From NCBI RefSeq assembly GCF_004114535.1, contig NZ_LBJC01000076.1, positions 23,188 through 87,187 of the forward strand: a stretch of 64,000 nucleotides of DNA. Direction: 5' to 3'. The notes under the pieces are model-generated. The model was not told the origin of the DNA, made no database searches, and saw only the letters and a program-made list of their open reading frames with translations. Below are positions 9,665 through 19,176 of the stretch, piece by piece (positions within the stretch are counted from its first letter, which is position 1; each line of letters opens with the position of its first letter). The translations under genes were made by a program, and so were the position numbers. Source of the stretch: Bradyrhizobium nanningense (lineage in GTDB: Bacteria > Pseudomonadota > Alphaproteobacteria > Rhizobiales > Xanthobacteraceae).

Positions 9665-11848
9665 TCAGCCAAATTGTGGCTGATGGAAGAGAAGAACGCG
9701 GCCTCCCGGTAGGCTTTCTGCCGTGTAGAACTGACCGTGGATAAAAAAAGCGGTCATTGGGACGTCCCGGCGCGGCAGAAGGCCTAGGCTCTGCAATATG
9801 TCGATCACGGCAGGCGAAGCCTCTTGGGAGGCGTGCGTCCAGCCGTCGCCCAAGAACTCTCCCAGTTCAGGCACGTGCGGGACTTGCTGATGGCTTGATG
9901 CAGGTGCGCCAGACGGCAGAGGAAGGTTCGGCGCTAGCGCCGAGGGAGCGCTCCCACTCCATTCGAACGGTGCCGCCGAATCAAGGTTAGGTGCAAGACC
10001 GCCGTAGATATCTGAGGAAGTCCTCAGTGCCGCAGGCGTAGCTTCGCCCGGCAAAGCGGGCCGAGGGTGATGAATGAGCTGAACGTCCTTGGGCCCTGCC
10101 GGTCCCAATATCGCCGTGTACCGTTCGCCACCGATCTCAAAGTTCATGATTGGATGTTCCGCAACAGGCAAGAAGTCCCAGTGGCCCAAGGTGGTCAGCA
10201 TCATGTCTGGGGCCAGCTGGGTGCGATGGGAAAAATTCTTGGGAACGGCGAACGAAACATCGAACGTATCGCCGATAGCGGGCGACCGCAGATGGACGAG
10301 CTGAACATCATTGAGCCCTCCTGGTCCCAAGACGGCCATGTAGCGTTCACCTCGAATATCGTAGGCCTTTACCCGCTGTGCTGCATCCGGCAAGAGGCCC
10401 CAGCGGCGAAGCCTGTGCATCATATTCGGCGCGGCCTGGGTCCCGTGGGAGAAATCTTCGGGGACGCTCAAAGACGCATCAAAGGCGTCGCCGGCCGTCA
10501 CGAACGTCTGCTCAAGCACGGTCTGAGCCCCAGCGCCTTCGTTCATCATCCGCCCAGAGTGGTCTTCAGAGGTGTAATTCGGCTCCCGCGAGCTCGGCTG
10601 CCAAGTCGCGGCATCGAAAAGCTCTTCCTGAGCAACACTTTGCACCGGCGAGGGGATGTTTGAACTCATCATTGGCCGAGGCAGCAGTGCATCGAAGGTC
10701 GGCGCCGGCATGAGGTTCTCGCGATCCGCGGCATCGAAAAGCGCGTGCTGAGGGACACTTTGCACCGGCGAGTGAATGGTTGAACTCATCGTTGGCCAAG
10801 ACACCGGTGCATCGGAGGTCGCCCCCGACAAGAAGTTCTCGTGGTCCGCGGCATCGAAAAGCCCTTCCTGAGCGACACTTTGCACCGGCGAGTGGGGCAT
10901 TGAACTAACCGTTGGCCCAAGCATTGTTGCGGGCAAGAGGTTCTCGCCATCAGCGGCATCGAAAAGCACGTCCTGGGCGACACTTTCTATAGGAGAATGG
11001 GCGGCTAACCCCACTGCATGCCAGAGCTGCGGAGTATTGAACCCCGGGGGCAATGAGCCGCGCCCATCCGCAACTTTCCCCATCGGCTGCTCATCGGCCG
11101 GCATGGGCAAGGGGGTGGACGGCTGAATGGCGTGGCTCGAACTGCCTCCTTCTCCGCCTAAATTGTTCTGCAGGGTAATCGCGCGATAATCGCGGAGGCC
11201 GTTCAAGGCGACGATGAGCACGTTGTCCTTCGGAAACAATCTGTCTGCGTGGCCAAGCAATGCATCATCACTAAGCTTGGCAATTGACAAGGGTCGAAGC
11301 GCTACCGCCAACTTCCGCAGAGCGCTCGCATAGCCCTCGGCCGTTCCCTTGCGTATCTGACGACTAAAACCTGCCTCAGCGGCCTCCCTGATGAGACTCT
11401 CATCTTCCCTGGTAGGGCGATAATGTGTTGAAACGGGGCGAGCGTTGGCGTCGGGCTCGCGATACCGACTGACCATTGACAATGCTGGGGCGATGACCTT
11501 GTCGTTTGGCAGCAGCTTCTTGCCGTAAGCGAGTAACGTATCCTCATCGAGCCCAGCAATTGATTGGCCGTACTGCTTCAGCTCCCCGGCTAGTTTGCGA
11601 AGCCGACGATCGTAAATTTCGACGGTTTTCTCACTCTGCGGTTGCCCGCGATCGAGAGCAGCGCGGGACGCCGCCTGGATGAGGCGATCGTCTTCCTCAG
11701 TGACATCATATAGCTCCGCGTGTTTGTATACGGGGCCCGCTTCTCGCACGCCTGCCAAGTGCTGCTCAAACGCCGCATTCGGCTGCTCCGGCTGTTCCAC
11801 GGTCGCATCTGATGCACTGAACTCCTTGCTTGTGTTCAATCGGTCCAT
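9665..11848 (-). CDS. Type III effector candidate with internal repeats (NopD/Bel2-5-like, no protease domain)
   Basis: A 727-residue protein from ATG 11848, 37 bp downstream of a tts box. In order: (1) residues about 48-130 and 143-225, two copies of an 80-residue helical repeat (EEDDRLIQAASRAALDRG...LRKLAGELK...LLPNDKVIAPALSMV); (2) residues about 285-430, four copies of a 36-42-residue repeat with the core HSPVQSVAQ-x3-FDAADxENL; (3) residues about 455-590, two copies of the FSHGTQ module, plus a diverged third at the C-terminus. The first repeat type is what I recall from the Bel2-5/NopD family of SUMO-protease effectors, but no C48 cysteine-protease domain is present here. It is most likely injected into plant cells; its function is unknown. 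Confidence 0.8.
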   Translation of the reverse strand: MDRLNTSKEFSASDATVEQPEQPNAAFEQHLAGVREAGPVYKHAELYDVTEEDDRLIQAASRAALDRGQPQSEKTVEIYDRRLRKLAGELKQYGQSIAGLDEDTLLAYGKKLLPNDKVIAPALSMVSRYREPDANARPVSTHYRPTREDESLIREAAEAGFSRQIRKGTAEGYASALRKLAVALRPLSIAKLSDDALLGHADRLFPKDNVLIVALNGLRDYRAITLQNNLGGEGGSSSHAIQPSTPLPMPADEQPMGKVADGRGSLPPGFNTPQLWHAVGLAAHSPIESVAQDVLFDAADGENLLPATMLGPTVSSMPHSPVQSVAQEGLFDAADHENFLSGATSDAPVSWPTMSSTIHSPVQSVPQHALFDAADRENLMPAPTFDALLPRPMMSSNIPSPVQSVAQEELFDAATWQPSSREPNYTSEDHSGRMMNEGAGAQTVLEQTFVTAGDAFDASLSVPEDFSHGTQAAPNMMHRLRRWGLLPDAAQRVKAYDIRGERYMAVLGPGGLNDVQLVHLRSPAIGDTFDVSFAVPKNFSHRTQLAPDMMLTTLGHWDFLPVAEHPIMNFEIGGERYTAILGPAGPKDVQLIHHPRPALPGEATPAALRTSSDIYGGLAPNLDSAAPFEWSGSAPSALAPNLPLPSGAPASSHQQVPHVPELGEFLGDGWTHASQEASPAVIDILQSLGLLPRRDVPMTAFFIHGQFYTAESLPGGRVLLFHQPQFG
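10560..11000 (-). repeat. Four tandem in-gene DNA repeats, period about 120 bp
   Basis: GCGGCATCGAAAAGC recurs near 10609, 10729, 10849 and 10957, each time followed by a conserved run ending in GACACTTTGCACCGGCGAG (the last copy has diverged). The spacing is 120, 120 and 108 bp. The repeats encode the FDAAD...SPVQSVAQ units of the effector and can recombine to change its length. Confidence 0.85.
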
Positions 11849-11884
11849 GGTCAGTCCGCTGGCATCCTTCTCTCGTTAGTTCGC

Positions 11885-11914
11885 TACTCACGTTAGCTTT
11901 CCAAAACCTGACGT
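11885..11914 (-). promoter_or_regulatory. tts box (TtsI-binding site) of the 727-residue effector
   Basis: On the minus strand: CGTCAGGTTTTGGAAAGCTA followed by ACGTGAGTAG. Core GTCAG(C/G)T-N-T-N2-GAAAGCT. It ends 37 bp before the ATG at 11848. Confidence 0.75.
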
Positions 11915-12129
11915 GGCCAGGCGGAAAGCTAGAATGAAACGGGAATGACGGCCGCCAATTGCCTTCTCTGCGCGCTGCAGCATCGCTCGCCCGCCCAAAG
12001 AAGGCGCCCCATGAAAATGAGGGTCTTCAACTGAGTGGCGGCACATTACATCCACATCGCAGCCGACTAGCTGAGCAGGTACGAAACCAAGTGGATCGCT
12101 GACATTATCGGGCGGCTCGGCGTCGCTCT

Positions 12130-12509
12130 GGGCGATCGTGTTTTACGCTATAGCAAGGTCGGCGCAGCGTGGGCTCATTCCAGCATCGGTATCGATCAAT
12201 ATTGCATCGGCTTTGAAGGCAGGCCTGCTGCGAATGGTGCATGAATGGCAGAACGACAAAAAGGTCTTCGGCGGCACATTACGTGCAGGGCGTCCAATAT
12301 CCTTTCCTACCCGGCTGGCCAGCCAAGCTTGAATACGACTACTTCGATTTCACTAGGCAAGACGTTACTCTTCGTGTGTCGGTAAACGGGGCAAGTGCAG
12401 ACTGCTGGCGACGGCCCGACAGGTGTCTTGGACGTTGAAGTCGCATCGCTCACCACCTTCAAACAGCAGTTTTCAAACAATCAGGCTTGGCGTGAATTTC
12501 CATTTCTGA
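12130..12509 (+). pseudogene. Decayed copy of the Omp25-like porin gene
   Basis: Pieces in several frames repeat the porin at 7654-8523: VGAAWAHSSIGIDQ (compare GGAAWADSSIGINQ), KLEYDYFDFTRQDVTLRVSV (compare KVEYDYFDFGRQDVTLPISV), TTFKQQF and the ending TIRLGVNFHF-stop at 12507-12509. The start and most of the N-terminal half are gone and there are several frameshifts. Confidence 0.8.
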
Positions 12510-12659
12510 TTTGAATGAAACTGGACGGCTTAGCGCTGAGGCGCCCGGCATCCCCAGTATGATCCTGACACACAGCGCCGCGCCGCGTTAGGGGCGTGGT
12601 GTGACGGCGCTTGAGCGCAAGGTATTGCACAGTGAGTTCGGATATGCGCCTAAAACCGC

Positions 12660-13322
12660 CTATCGGAGCGGCTGCACATTCTGTGTTGTCGTTCCCGCCG
12701 CGTCCGACTCTGCCGTGCCTGCTCCATCTTCTCCGTTGCTCTTGTTGCGCTGGGCGACAGTAGGGTGGCTGGCAAGAGGAGCGGCGGCGCGATCGCCATT
12801 AACCGTGACGACAGACCGATTATCCACCAAGTCGAGCGGATCGTTGACCATAACTGCCAGATTGTTTTTGGTCGAGCAACCAAGCGTCGGTTCGAACGAA
12901 TTGTCGTTCACTGCTGGTCCGACGATCAGAAGCGACGGACAGTTCGGAAGATGCGCTTCGAACGTGATCGCCTCGATCCTGACGCCGGAACGGCCGGCTA
13001 AATTTTGGGGAGAAGCGGAGAGGCGGATGTTATAGGGAGCCACGCCCATGGCCCGGGCCTCGTGCGCCACCTGCGCAATGAGCTTAGGGGAGCCGCTCAC
13101 ATCCACATGGAGCGCATCCCGCCGGCCGCCACTTACATTGGCGATAAAACTACGCAGCTGAAGCCTCTCGGGCGCACGGAGGCTCTGCAGGAACAAGACA
13201 CGTTGTCTCTGTTCGACCTGGACTCCTTGTTCAGCAGGCTTGGGATGGATCGAGGTACTATTTGCGCAGCCCGCCAATGTTGCGGCAATGACAATCAAAT
13301 TTGACAAATATCGCAGGGTCAT
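12660..13322 (-). CDS. T3SS-linked CpaD-like lipoprotein (y4xK type)
   Basis: A 220-residue protein from ATG 13322 with a lipoprotein signal peptide (LIVIAATLAGCAN, lipobox Leu-Ala-Gly-Cys). The rest resembles CpaD pilus-assembly lipoproteins: a QRQRVLFLQSLRAPERLQL stretch, a VDVSGSPKLIAQVAHEA segment and the typical NCPSLLIVG...LGCSTKNNLAVMVNDPLDLV pattern. It sits 10 bp after the secretin gene in a ttsI-rhcC2-lipoprotein order, which I recall from NGR234 as y4xI-y4xJ-y4xK. It probably helps the secretin reach or settle in the outer membrane. No tad pilus genes are nearby, so a pilus role is unlikely. Confidence 0.75.
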   Translation of the reverse strand: MTLRYLSNLIVIAATLAGCANSTSIHPKPAEQGVQVEQRQRVLFLQSLRAPERLQLRSFIANVSGGRRDALHVDVSGSPKLIAQVAHEARAMGVAPYNIRLSASPQNLAGRSGVRIEAITFEAHLPNCPSLLIVGPAVNDNSFEPTLGCSTKNNLAVMVNDPLDLVDNRSVVTVNGDRAAAPLASHPTVAQRNKSNGEDGAGTAESDAAGTTTQNVQPLR

Positions 13323-13332
13323 TTGTCGATCC

Positions 13333-14802
13333 TCATTCGATGATAAAGCCGGCGTTGCCCGTCAATCCTGGTGCGCTCGCGCGCGGCGCATCGCGGCCTT
13401 GAGGCGGCCGTGCCAGCGTGTTCGTCAAAATGCGGCCTGGATCCGATGGCGGTGCGATCCGGTCGGTGGGCGCGCTTATCCGACCTGGATTTGATCCCGG
13501 CCGCACGATGTAAGGTGTGACAACGATAACCAGCTCGGTTTCGCGTTTTTGAAACGATGAAGAGCGAAAAAGCGCGCCCAGGATCGGTACATCGCCGAGC
13601 CAGGGAAACTCGCTGATATCAGTGTTGAAGTTGCGCCTGATGAGGCCGCCGATTGCAAAGCTCTGGCCGCTGGCGAGCTCGACCACGGTGCTCGCTCGTC
13701 GAGTCGAAAGGGCAGGGACCGCCGTACCGTTGATCTTGACCTCGCCTTCGCTCGACAGTTCGCTGACTTCAGGCTTCACACGGACATTGATCTGGTTGTT
13801 GCTGAGCACCGTCGGGACAAATTCCAAGCTCACACCGAACTGCCGAAATTGGACCGAAACCTGCCGGTTATCCTGCATGACCGGGATCGGAAATTCGCCG
13901 CCGGCTAGGAAGCTTGCGGCTTCCCCGGACATCGCCGTCAGATTCGGCTCAGCCAGGATTGAGGCGAGGTGCTCACTCGCGAGAGCGTCGAGAACAGCGC
14001 TCAGGTTGATATTGCCGGCGCTAAACCCGACCCCGATCGTGCCGCCGCCGGCCGCGCCGGACCCGCCCGGTTTGCCGGTGACAAGGGAAGCGCCATTTGG
14101 ACCGGAGGCGGTGAAGTTGATATTAAGATCCTTGACGGCGCTGCGGGAGACTTCTGCCACCCGCACGCTGAGATTCACCTGCAGTGAGCCGGCGACCTGG
14201 ATCTTGTTGACAACCGGTGCGCCCGCGCCAACAAATTGCTCGGTGACCTTCCTCGCCGTCTCAACGACATCGGCATTGGGTGCCGTACCGCTAAGGATCG
14301 CGCCCCGCGGGGTATAGCTGACCTGAATCGGATAGTCGCCGACCTCGGCCTTGAGCGCGGCCCGCAGATCCTCGATCGGTTGGGTGACGACAACACGCAG
14401 CTCGGCAAGAGCCTCTCCGTTTTCGTTGAGGGCAAACAGGCTCGTCCGCCCGGACTTTTTGCCAAACACGAAAATTGTACTGCTCGAGGGAGCCTGGTAA
14501 TCGGCAATCGCCGGGTCAGCAACAAAGATGGTCGCCGCCGGCGCGCTCAGATGAACTGTCTTTCCCTGCGACGAGGTAAGGTTGAGCGTGCCCGTGGTGC
14601 TGCCAGGTGCCGCACGTGGCATCTCTCTTTTGCCGTCCCGCTTTGTCTCGGCTGAGGCGGCAAGCGGAAACAGCAAAGCAAGCCCGCATAGGAGGTAGCA
14701 GAGACGCGGCAGAGTGGCAGAGCGATGCGGGTTGGTGATCGCAGGCGGCTGAAGAGCGCCGGCGGCATGGTTAAGGACCTTCAAGCGATTTGTTGCCTTC
14801 AA
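13333..14802 (-). CDS. rhcC2: Secretin of the type III system, RhcC2-type (type II/III secretin family)
   Basis: A 489-residue protein. The frame opens with a TTG codon at 14802 (TTGAAGGCAACA); no ATG lies nearby, so the start is unusual or slightly uncertain. A signal peptide (about residues 30-52) is followed by a BON/pilus-N1-like region (LSAPAATIFVADPAIADYQ, KKSGRTSLFALNENGE). The secretin core shows LDALASEHLASILAEPNLTA, GGEFPIPV, RASTVVELASGQSFAIGGLI and FPWLGDVPILGALFRS, then the VVTPYIV strand. The fold is the same as in CpaC/RcpA, but its position directly after ttsI fits the rhizobial RhcC2. It should form part of the outer-membrane ring. Confidence 0.8.
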   Translation of the reverse strand: MKATNRLKVLNHAAGALQPPAITNPHRSATLPRLCYLLCGLALLFPLAASAETKRDGKREMPRAAPGSTTGTLNLTSSQGKTVHLSAPAATIFVADPAIADYQAPSSSTIFVFGKKSGRTSLFALNENGEALAELRVVVTQPIEDLRAALKAEVGDYPIQVSYTPRGAILSGTAPNADVVETARKVTEQFVGAGAPVVNKIQVAGSLQVNLSVRVAEVSRSAVKDLNINFTASGPNGASLVTGKPGGSGAAGGGTIGVGFSAGNINLSAVLDALASEHLASILAEPNLTAMSGEAASFLAGGEFPIPVMQDNRQVSVQFRQFGVSLEFVPTVLSNNQINVRVKPEVSELSSEGEVKINGTAVPALSTRRASTVVELASGQSFAIGGLIRRNFNTDISEFPWLGDVPILGALFRSSSFQKRETELVIVVTPYIVRPGSNPGRISAPTDRIAPPSDPGRILTNTLARPPQGRDAPRASAPGLTGNAGFIIE

Positions 14803-14811
14803 GTGAGACTG

Positions 14812-15501
14812 CTAGGCAGCCGATGCTGTGCCAACGAGTTCTAGAGTGTAACCGACGCCGCGCGCGGTCTTGATCCTGAGCGTCGCACCGGCCTGGTTCA
14901 AATGCGCGCGTAAGCGATAAATCCCGACTTCCAGCGCATTGGTCGAGACCTCATCGTCAAACGCGTACAAGCTATCCTCCAACGATGTGCGCGGCACAGT
15001 GCGGCCGGCGCGATTGAGCAGATGTTCGAGAATGCACACCTCACGCCGGGCAATCCTCAGAATCCGACCACCGACCGAGACTTGTCTGGCGATCGGATCG
15101 AAATGCAGATTCCCGAATGTCACGACCGGCGCCGTCATTTGCGTTGACCGTCGCAAAATGGCCCGCATGCGAGCGATGAGTTCGTCGATCGACACAGGCT
15201 TGGGCAGGAAATCATCCGCTCCGGCATTGAAGGTCGCAATTCTCCGGTTGAGATCATTGAGACTGCTCATCATCATTGCCGGCATTGATCGTCCTTCGCG
15301 CCGCAACTGCTTCAACCAGTCCAAACTATCTCCGTCCGGCAAGACGGATTCGAGCAGTAAGATGTGGTAGTTCGCGCAATCCAGCGCGGCTGACGCCTCA
15401 TCCAGCGTGGGCGTCACGTCGACCGCGAACCCGCAATTCACGAGCGTTGCCTTCACAGCGCGGCCAAAGTCCGCATGATGATCAACCAGGAGAATTCGCA
15501 T
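14812..15501 (-). CDS. ttsI: TtsI, OmpR-type activator of the type III regulon
   Basis: A 229-residue response regulator: receiver domain (residues 1-115) and winged-helix DNA-binding domain (about 130-222, with VTFGNLHFDP, RREVCILEHLLNRAGRTVPR and DEVSTNALEVGIYRLRAHL). The phospho-acceptor Asp is replaced by Glu51 (HILLLESVLPDG), while PKP (lysine) and a Ser at the switch position are kept. A Glu at this site is what I know of rhizobial TtsI and is thought to mimic the active state. The start ATG 15501 follows GAGAGGCGATGA. The gene heads the minus-strand group with rhcC2 and the lipoprotein. TtsI binds tts boxes, seven of which I find in the window. I could not see a nod box upstream. Confidence 0.85.
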   Translation of the reverse strand: MRILLVDHHADFGRAVKATLVNCGFAVDVTPTLDEASAALDCANYHILLLESVLPDGDSLDWLKQLRREGRSMPAMMMSSLNDLNRRIATFNAGADDFLPKPVSIDELIARMRAILRRSTQMTAPVVTFGNLHFDPIARQVSVGGRILRIARREVCILEHLLNRAGRTVPRTSLEDSLYAFDDEVSTNALEVGIYRLRAHLNQAGATLRIKTARGVGYTLELVGTASAA

Positions 15502-15540
15502 TCATCGCCTCTCGTCCGTCCTCGGCAGGACTTGAGCGTG

Positions 15541-15924
15541 TTAGGTTTGAGCATGAGAATCGGCGGAACCCAGATCCTGACGGTTTGGCGTGAATTCGAA
15601 GATCCGTAAACGATATGCAAGAGCTTGGTGGCAGGCGATCGATGCATGCGCGTCCATCGTCACCGGATAGATGGCGGCTTGCGGCGGGTGGCCTGGGCGG
15701 GCGGCGCGACTCAACATATCCGTTACGCTAGCAAGAGCTTTGCGATGCCTTACGGGCTGAAAGTCCTGGCGGCGTGCTGATGCACTCTGTGAGCCGAGCA
15801 TAGCCGTGCCTGCATGCGCTACGCTAACGCCTGTAGTAGCAATCGCACCAAGCCGCCCGAGCGAAAGGAAGGCCGGTGCGAGAGTAGCTGTATTTGCCGC
15901 CGGACAGGCTTGCGAAACCGACAT
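15541..15924 (-). CDS. Small hypothetical protein just upstream of ttsI
   Basis: A 127-residue frame from ATG 15924 with a good GGGGAG site 7 bp upstream. It starts MSVSQACPAANTATLAPAF, is rich in Ala/Ser, and has a weakly hydrophobic run (residues 17-45) that could be a signal or anchor. It ends 39 bp before ttsI on the same strand, so it may share the ttsI promoter. I recognise no family. It could be a spurious frame, although the ribosome site and position favour a gene. Confidence 0.4.
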   Translation of the reverse strand: MSVSQACPAANTATLAPAFLSLGRLGAIATTGVSVAHAGTAMLGSQSASARRQDFQPVRHRKALASVTDMLSRAARPGHPPQAAIYPVTMDAHASIACHQALAYRLRIFEFTPNRQDLGSADSHAQT

Positions 15925-17499
15925 TTGAAACTCCCCAATTCGTCTTGATCCGCGGTCAGTCGTGCTTGGCTGTTGAGCCCGGAGTGCCGTCAAGCCATGA
16001 CATTGCAAGTTTTCCGCGTTAAAGACACTTCACGCGCTATGTGTCGGCCAATGGGCCGTGAAAGGCCGACAGACGTTCTCTCGCTTGCCGGTGTTAGCCA
16101 AGCAAGATGTCAACTTTCCCGAGGCTCGGTCGCTTCCGAGATGCTCTCTGCCCCCAGCCGAGCGGATGCTGCCAATGAGGACAAGTTAGGCAGGGCGTTG
16201 CTGTCGCGCATTGTCTGAGGCGGTGACGCCGGCTCCATTTCGTCAGACCTGGTGAACGGCGCAAGAACTGGGCCTTTCGTCGGCATAGACGAAGTAACGA
16301 TTGCCCGCGTTGTTCTGGCGCGCTGGATCTCGGTCTGGCAGCGAAGAGAGTGCTTCGTCTTGCGCTCGCAGAACAGATACACGATGCAAGCTCTGACGAG
16401 CAGCAGTCGAGTGGTGTGACCAACCGGATCGGCTGAGCATTGAAGTTTTGAGACCTTCGCAATTTTGCTACCTGTCAGGAAGAGTTCACGCGAGCGGATT
16501 GTGTGTCGCAAGACTGTCGGAAATCCTACAATCTGACGCGAGGTGAGATTCAAGTGCATTTGAATGCTCTTTGTAGCGGTGCCCTCAATTGTGAATCGTT
16601 GTGAGGTAACGGCGACACAGTTCGGTCATGTCGTCGAGCTGCGCGCGACGTCCGTCTCGCTCTGTGCAAGGTCGTGAGCATTTGTCCGTCCAACTAAGCG
16701 TAGAGCGGAACCGATTTGAAATGCACGAAGAGGCAGGCGTTCTCAGCAAGCCTTGCGTAAGCCATGACGCCAGGATTGCGGCGATCCGATCCGCCTCGTA
16801 CGTGTCAATTTAGCGGAAAGACCGTGGCGAGGGTCGGACGTCCACTTGATGCAGAGGAAGTAACGTTCAAGATGCAGACTGCCGATCGCTCGAGCCATTG
16901 TTCGGCAAGGGATTGAGAAGAGAATCGATTGCCAGACGTCATCTTGAATGCGGCCTCCTCATCTTGCGATCGACTATGAGGCTTTCAGGCGTCCTCTGCA
17001 AAATCGATTGTTTTGATGGAACGCATCCAGGTGGCGGATCGGCTGTCCTGTGGCAGCGCGGATTGCTGCGGACCAGTGAATACCCGATGCGATCGCGGCC
17101 GAAACACCAAGTGGTGGACCGCGCGGTCAATTTCAGGTCGAGTTAACTAGAGGAGGATGCTGCGCGTTCGGCGGCTTACCTTCACCAAAGCCATCAGCCA
17201 GCCGTGAGCTCGGCCGACAAATTCATGTCTTTGGAGCGCACAATGTATCAAGATAATAGAACGACCGGGCACGGGAGAGAGGGTGGTCCGGCGTTCTCCC
17301 GACCGTCGGAGGTGCGTCTTGCGCCGGAGCCCTCAGCCGCTGTTACGCTTGATGGCGAGTTGATCGGGCGGTCGGCCGCCCCACTATGCCTTGAGTGTGG
17401 TGCGTGACTCGGAGTTGGTGGGCCGCTTCCGGTTCTTCCTTGCGGGTATTATGGTGCTTGAACGCCGACGAACCCGCGAAATGGTGCGGCCGAGACCAT
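15925..17499. other. Long non-coding stretch upstream of the ttsI group
   Basis: About 1.6 kb. A 149-codon minus frame ends near 16110 but has no family features and no clear ribosome site. I looked for a nod box that could drive ttsI and did not find one. Nothing else was recognised. Confidence 0.4.
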
Positions 17500-18478
17500 C
17501 TACTCATTGCCCTCCCGCTTGAAGGGATTTGCTTCGCTACCGGTTTGGTAGCTTTCCAAGTTTCCGCCCAGAAAGAGGCGCTCGGTTTCTCGAGTTGGCG
17601 TTCTGCCGAGTGAGCACATCAGATCGACGTCGGCATCGATGTTGTCGTAATCTTCGGCATTCATTCTAAGCGCAATGCTACTCAGCACGTCGTCGGGCGT
17701 CCAGACAGTGAGCTTTGGGTACGGTGTAGGTATGGATCGCGTTCGCATTGTTGGCGATCGCTCTCGCCCAATGATCGCGAGAAGCGGCGAGTTTCGCCGG
17801 ATCTTCGACCAATGACACGAAGGGTGATGTTGTTGTCTTGCCCCGCATATGCCAGCCAGCTTAGCGCGCCCGGTCAATAGGATACCGCTCCGGATGATCT
17901 CCAACGGAAGAATGATCCCGAGCCGTGTTGCGAACATGCAATATGGCGCTCGTGTTGTCTTCCGTATGCGGCTTGCAATCACTATCCTGATTCTGAAAAC
18001 GCCGCAGTGTGACATAAGACGACCTCACCACGTCGTCGAATACGTGGTCTTGGTCAACGGCAGGTGCGCTCGCCGGTGACCAGCGCGCCGCTTGCTGCCC
18101 GGCAAGGTCGATCTTGTTCCTGAGCGCTTCAAGATTGGCCCCAGTCAGTGTTGCGGCAAGCTGAGCGCGGGCACTGACAAAAGATGGCGCTGGATAGCTA
18201 CTGGTTTCCGAGGCCGCCTCGCTTGGCGCGGACGAAGAAGTGGCAGCGACAGAATTTGTCGCTGAGCGGACCGAAGTCGACGTTGTATAGACCGAATCTA
18301 AGTCGTCTAGATGCAAGTCATTCAGCTGCTGCTCGAAGCTTGCTTGATCCTCTGAAGTGTGTGCTGGTGCGCTGGTCTGACCGCCAAGCTCATCCTGTTG
18401 CCGCCCGAAGCGGCCCGGCGGCTCTAACACGTTGTGAGCCTCGAAGGGAGTGTCTGCTGCGTTTGAATCAACATTCAT
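17500..18478 (-). pseudogene. nopP: Broken NopP-like type III effector, copy 1
   Basis: The first frame starts at ATG 18478 (MNVDSNAADTPFEAHN) after a GGGAGAGAGAGGGAGAG run. It contains FVSARAQLAATLTGANLEAL, then VFDDVVRSSYVTLRRFQNQD, and stops at an in-frame TAA (17859-17861). After the stop the same frame continues WHMRGKTTTSPFVSLVEDPA and NANAIHTYTVPK. A one-base shift then leads to LTVWTPDDVLSSIALRMNAE and RLFLGGNLESYQTGSEANPF. The joined product (about 325 residues) matches the copy at 20064-21010 along its length and the NopP family as I recall it. A tts box lies upstream. With one stop and one frameshift it is inactive or makes only an N-terminal fragment of about 205 residues. Confidence 0.7.
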
Positions 18479-18520
18479 CTCTCTCCCTCTCTCTCCCTTG
18501 TGCCGGATGCCGGTGTAGAG

Positions 18521-18552
18521 TGTTGCGTGTGCAGCTTTCGAGAAGCTGACAG
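18521..18552 (-). promoter_or_regulatory. tts box of the first NopP-like gene
   Basis: Minus strand: TGTCAGCTTCTCGAAAGCTG, then CACACGCAACAC. This is the cleanest match to the tts consensus in the window. It ends 43 bp before ATG 18478, which supports that start over a longer upstream reading. Confidence 0.88.
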
Positions 18553-19176
18553 ACCAGGAAGGGCCCATTTAGCTTCTGCTTTTTTGAGGGAGTCGAATGG
18601 AGTCAGTCAGCGAGGCGAATAATCAGCTGGACGGAAGCCGCGCAAAGCATCGAATCAAATCGGTGCTGCCTTGTGCCTTCCGACATTGGTGCTCGATTAG
18701 GCCGAGATCGGGTGCCCTGACTGAGTTTGTTCGGACCGGCGCGTCAGACTCGTTCTATCACTTCATCGCGGACGCGTCCGAGGAAGACAGCGCTTGCACA
18801 GCAAGATGGACAAGCTGGTGCTTGAGGCGAGGGAAGGGTTCTTTCGTAGATCGTCTGCTTATGCAGAAGTGAGAATTGCATTCTGTCGCTCTAGAAGCCT
18901 GGGATGGACCAGCGCAACCCGGTTCCGTTTGCTGTTTCCAAGCGAACGACTGCATCAAGTCGTTCTCGTCGACGCGTGGGAAGTTAAGCGACTTCCGCAA
19001 ACCTGACCTACGAGGTTGTGATGTCGGATTAGCCATCACAACGACTTGCGCCGCGTTGCGATAGGCTGCTTTTGTACGAGCGCGAGCGCGCTTGTTGTCT
19101 GGAATCAGCCAAACGCCTCTGGAGCATGACGTCTTGGAAGCCGCGATCGGCGGCACTCATCGAGGGAGAAGAGCAT
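18553..19176. other. Non-coding stretch before the virK-family gene
   Basis: About 620 bp between the divergent NopP-like and virK-family genes. No further gene or clear tts box was seen. Confidence 0.45.

Noticed and set aside
10560..11000. CRISPR-like array
   Set aside because: The 120-bp repeats are in frame within a protein and have no spacer structure.
12660..14802. Tad pilus genes cpaD and cpaC
   Set aside because: The folds fit, but position directly after ttsI and absence of other tad genes fit the T3SS pair rhcC2 plus y4xK-type lipoprotein better.
16110..16559. 149-codon minus-strand frame upstream of ttsI
   Set aside because: No recognisable domain, no convincing ribosome site, composition typical of non-coding DNA.
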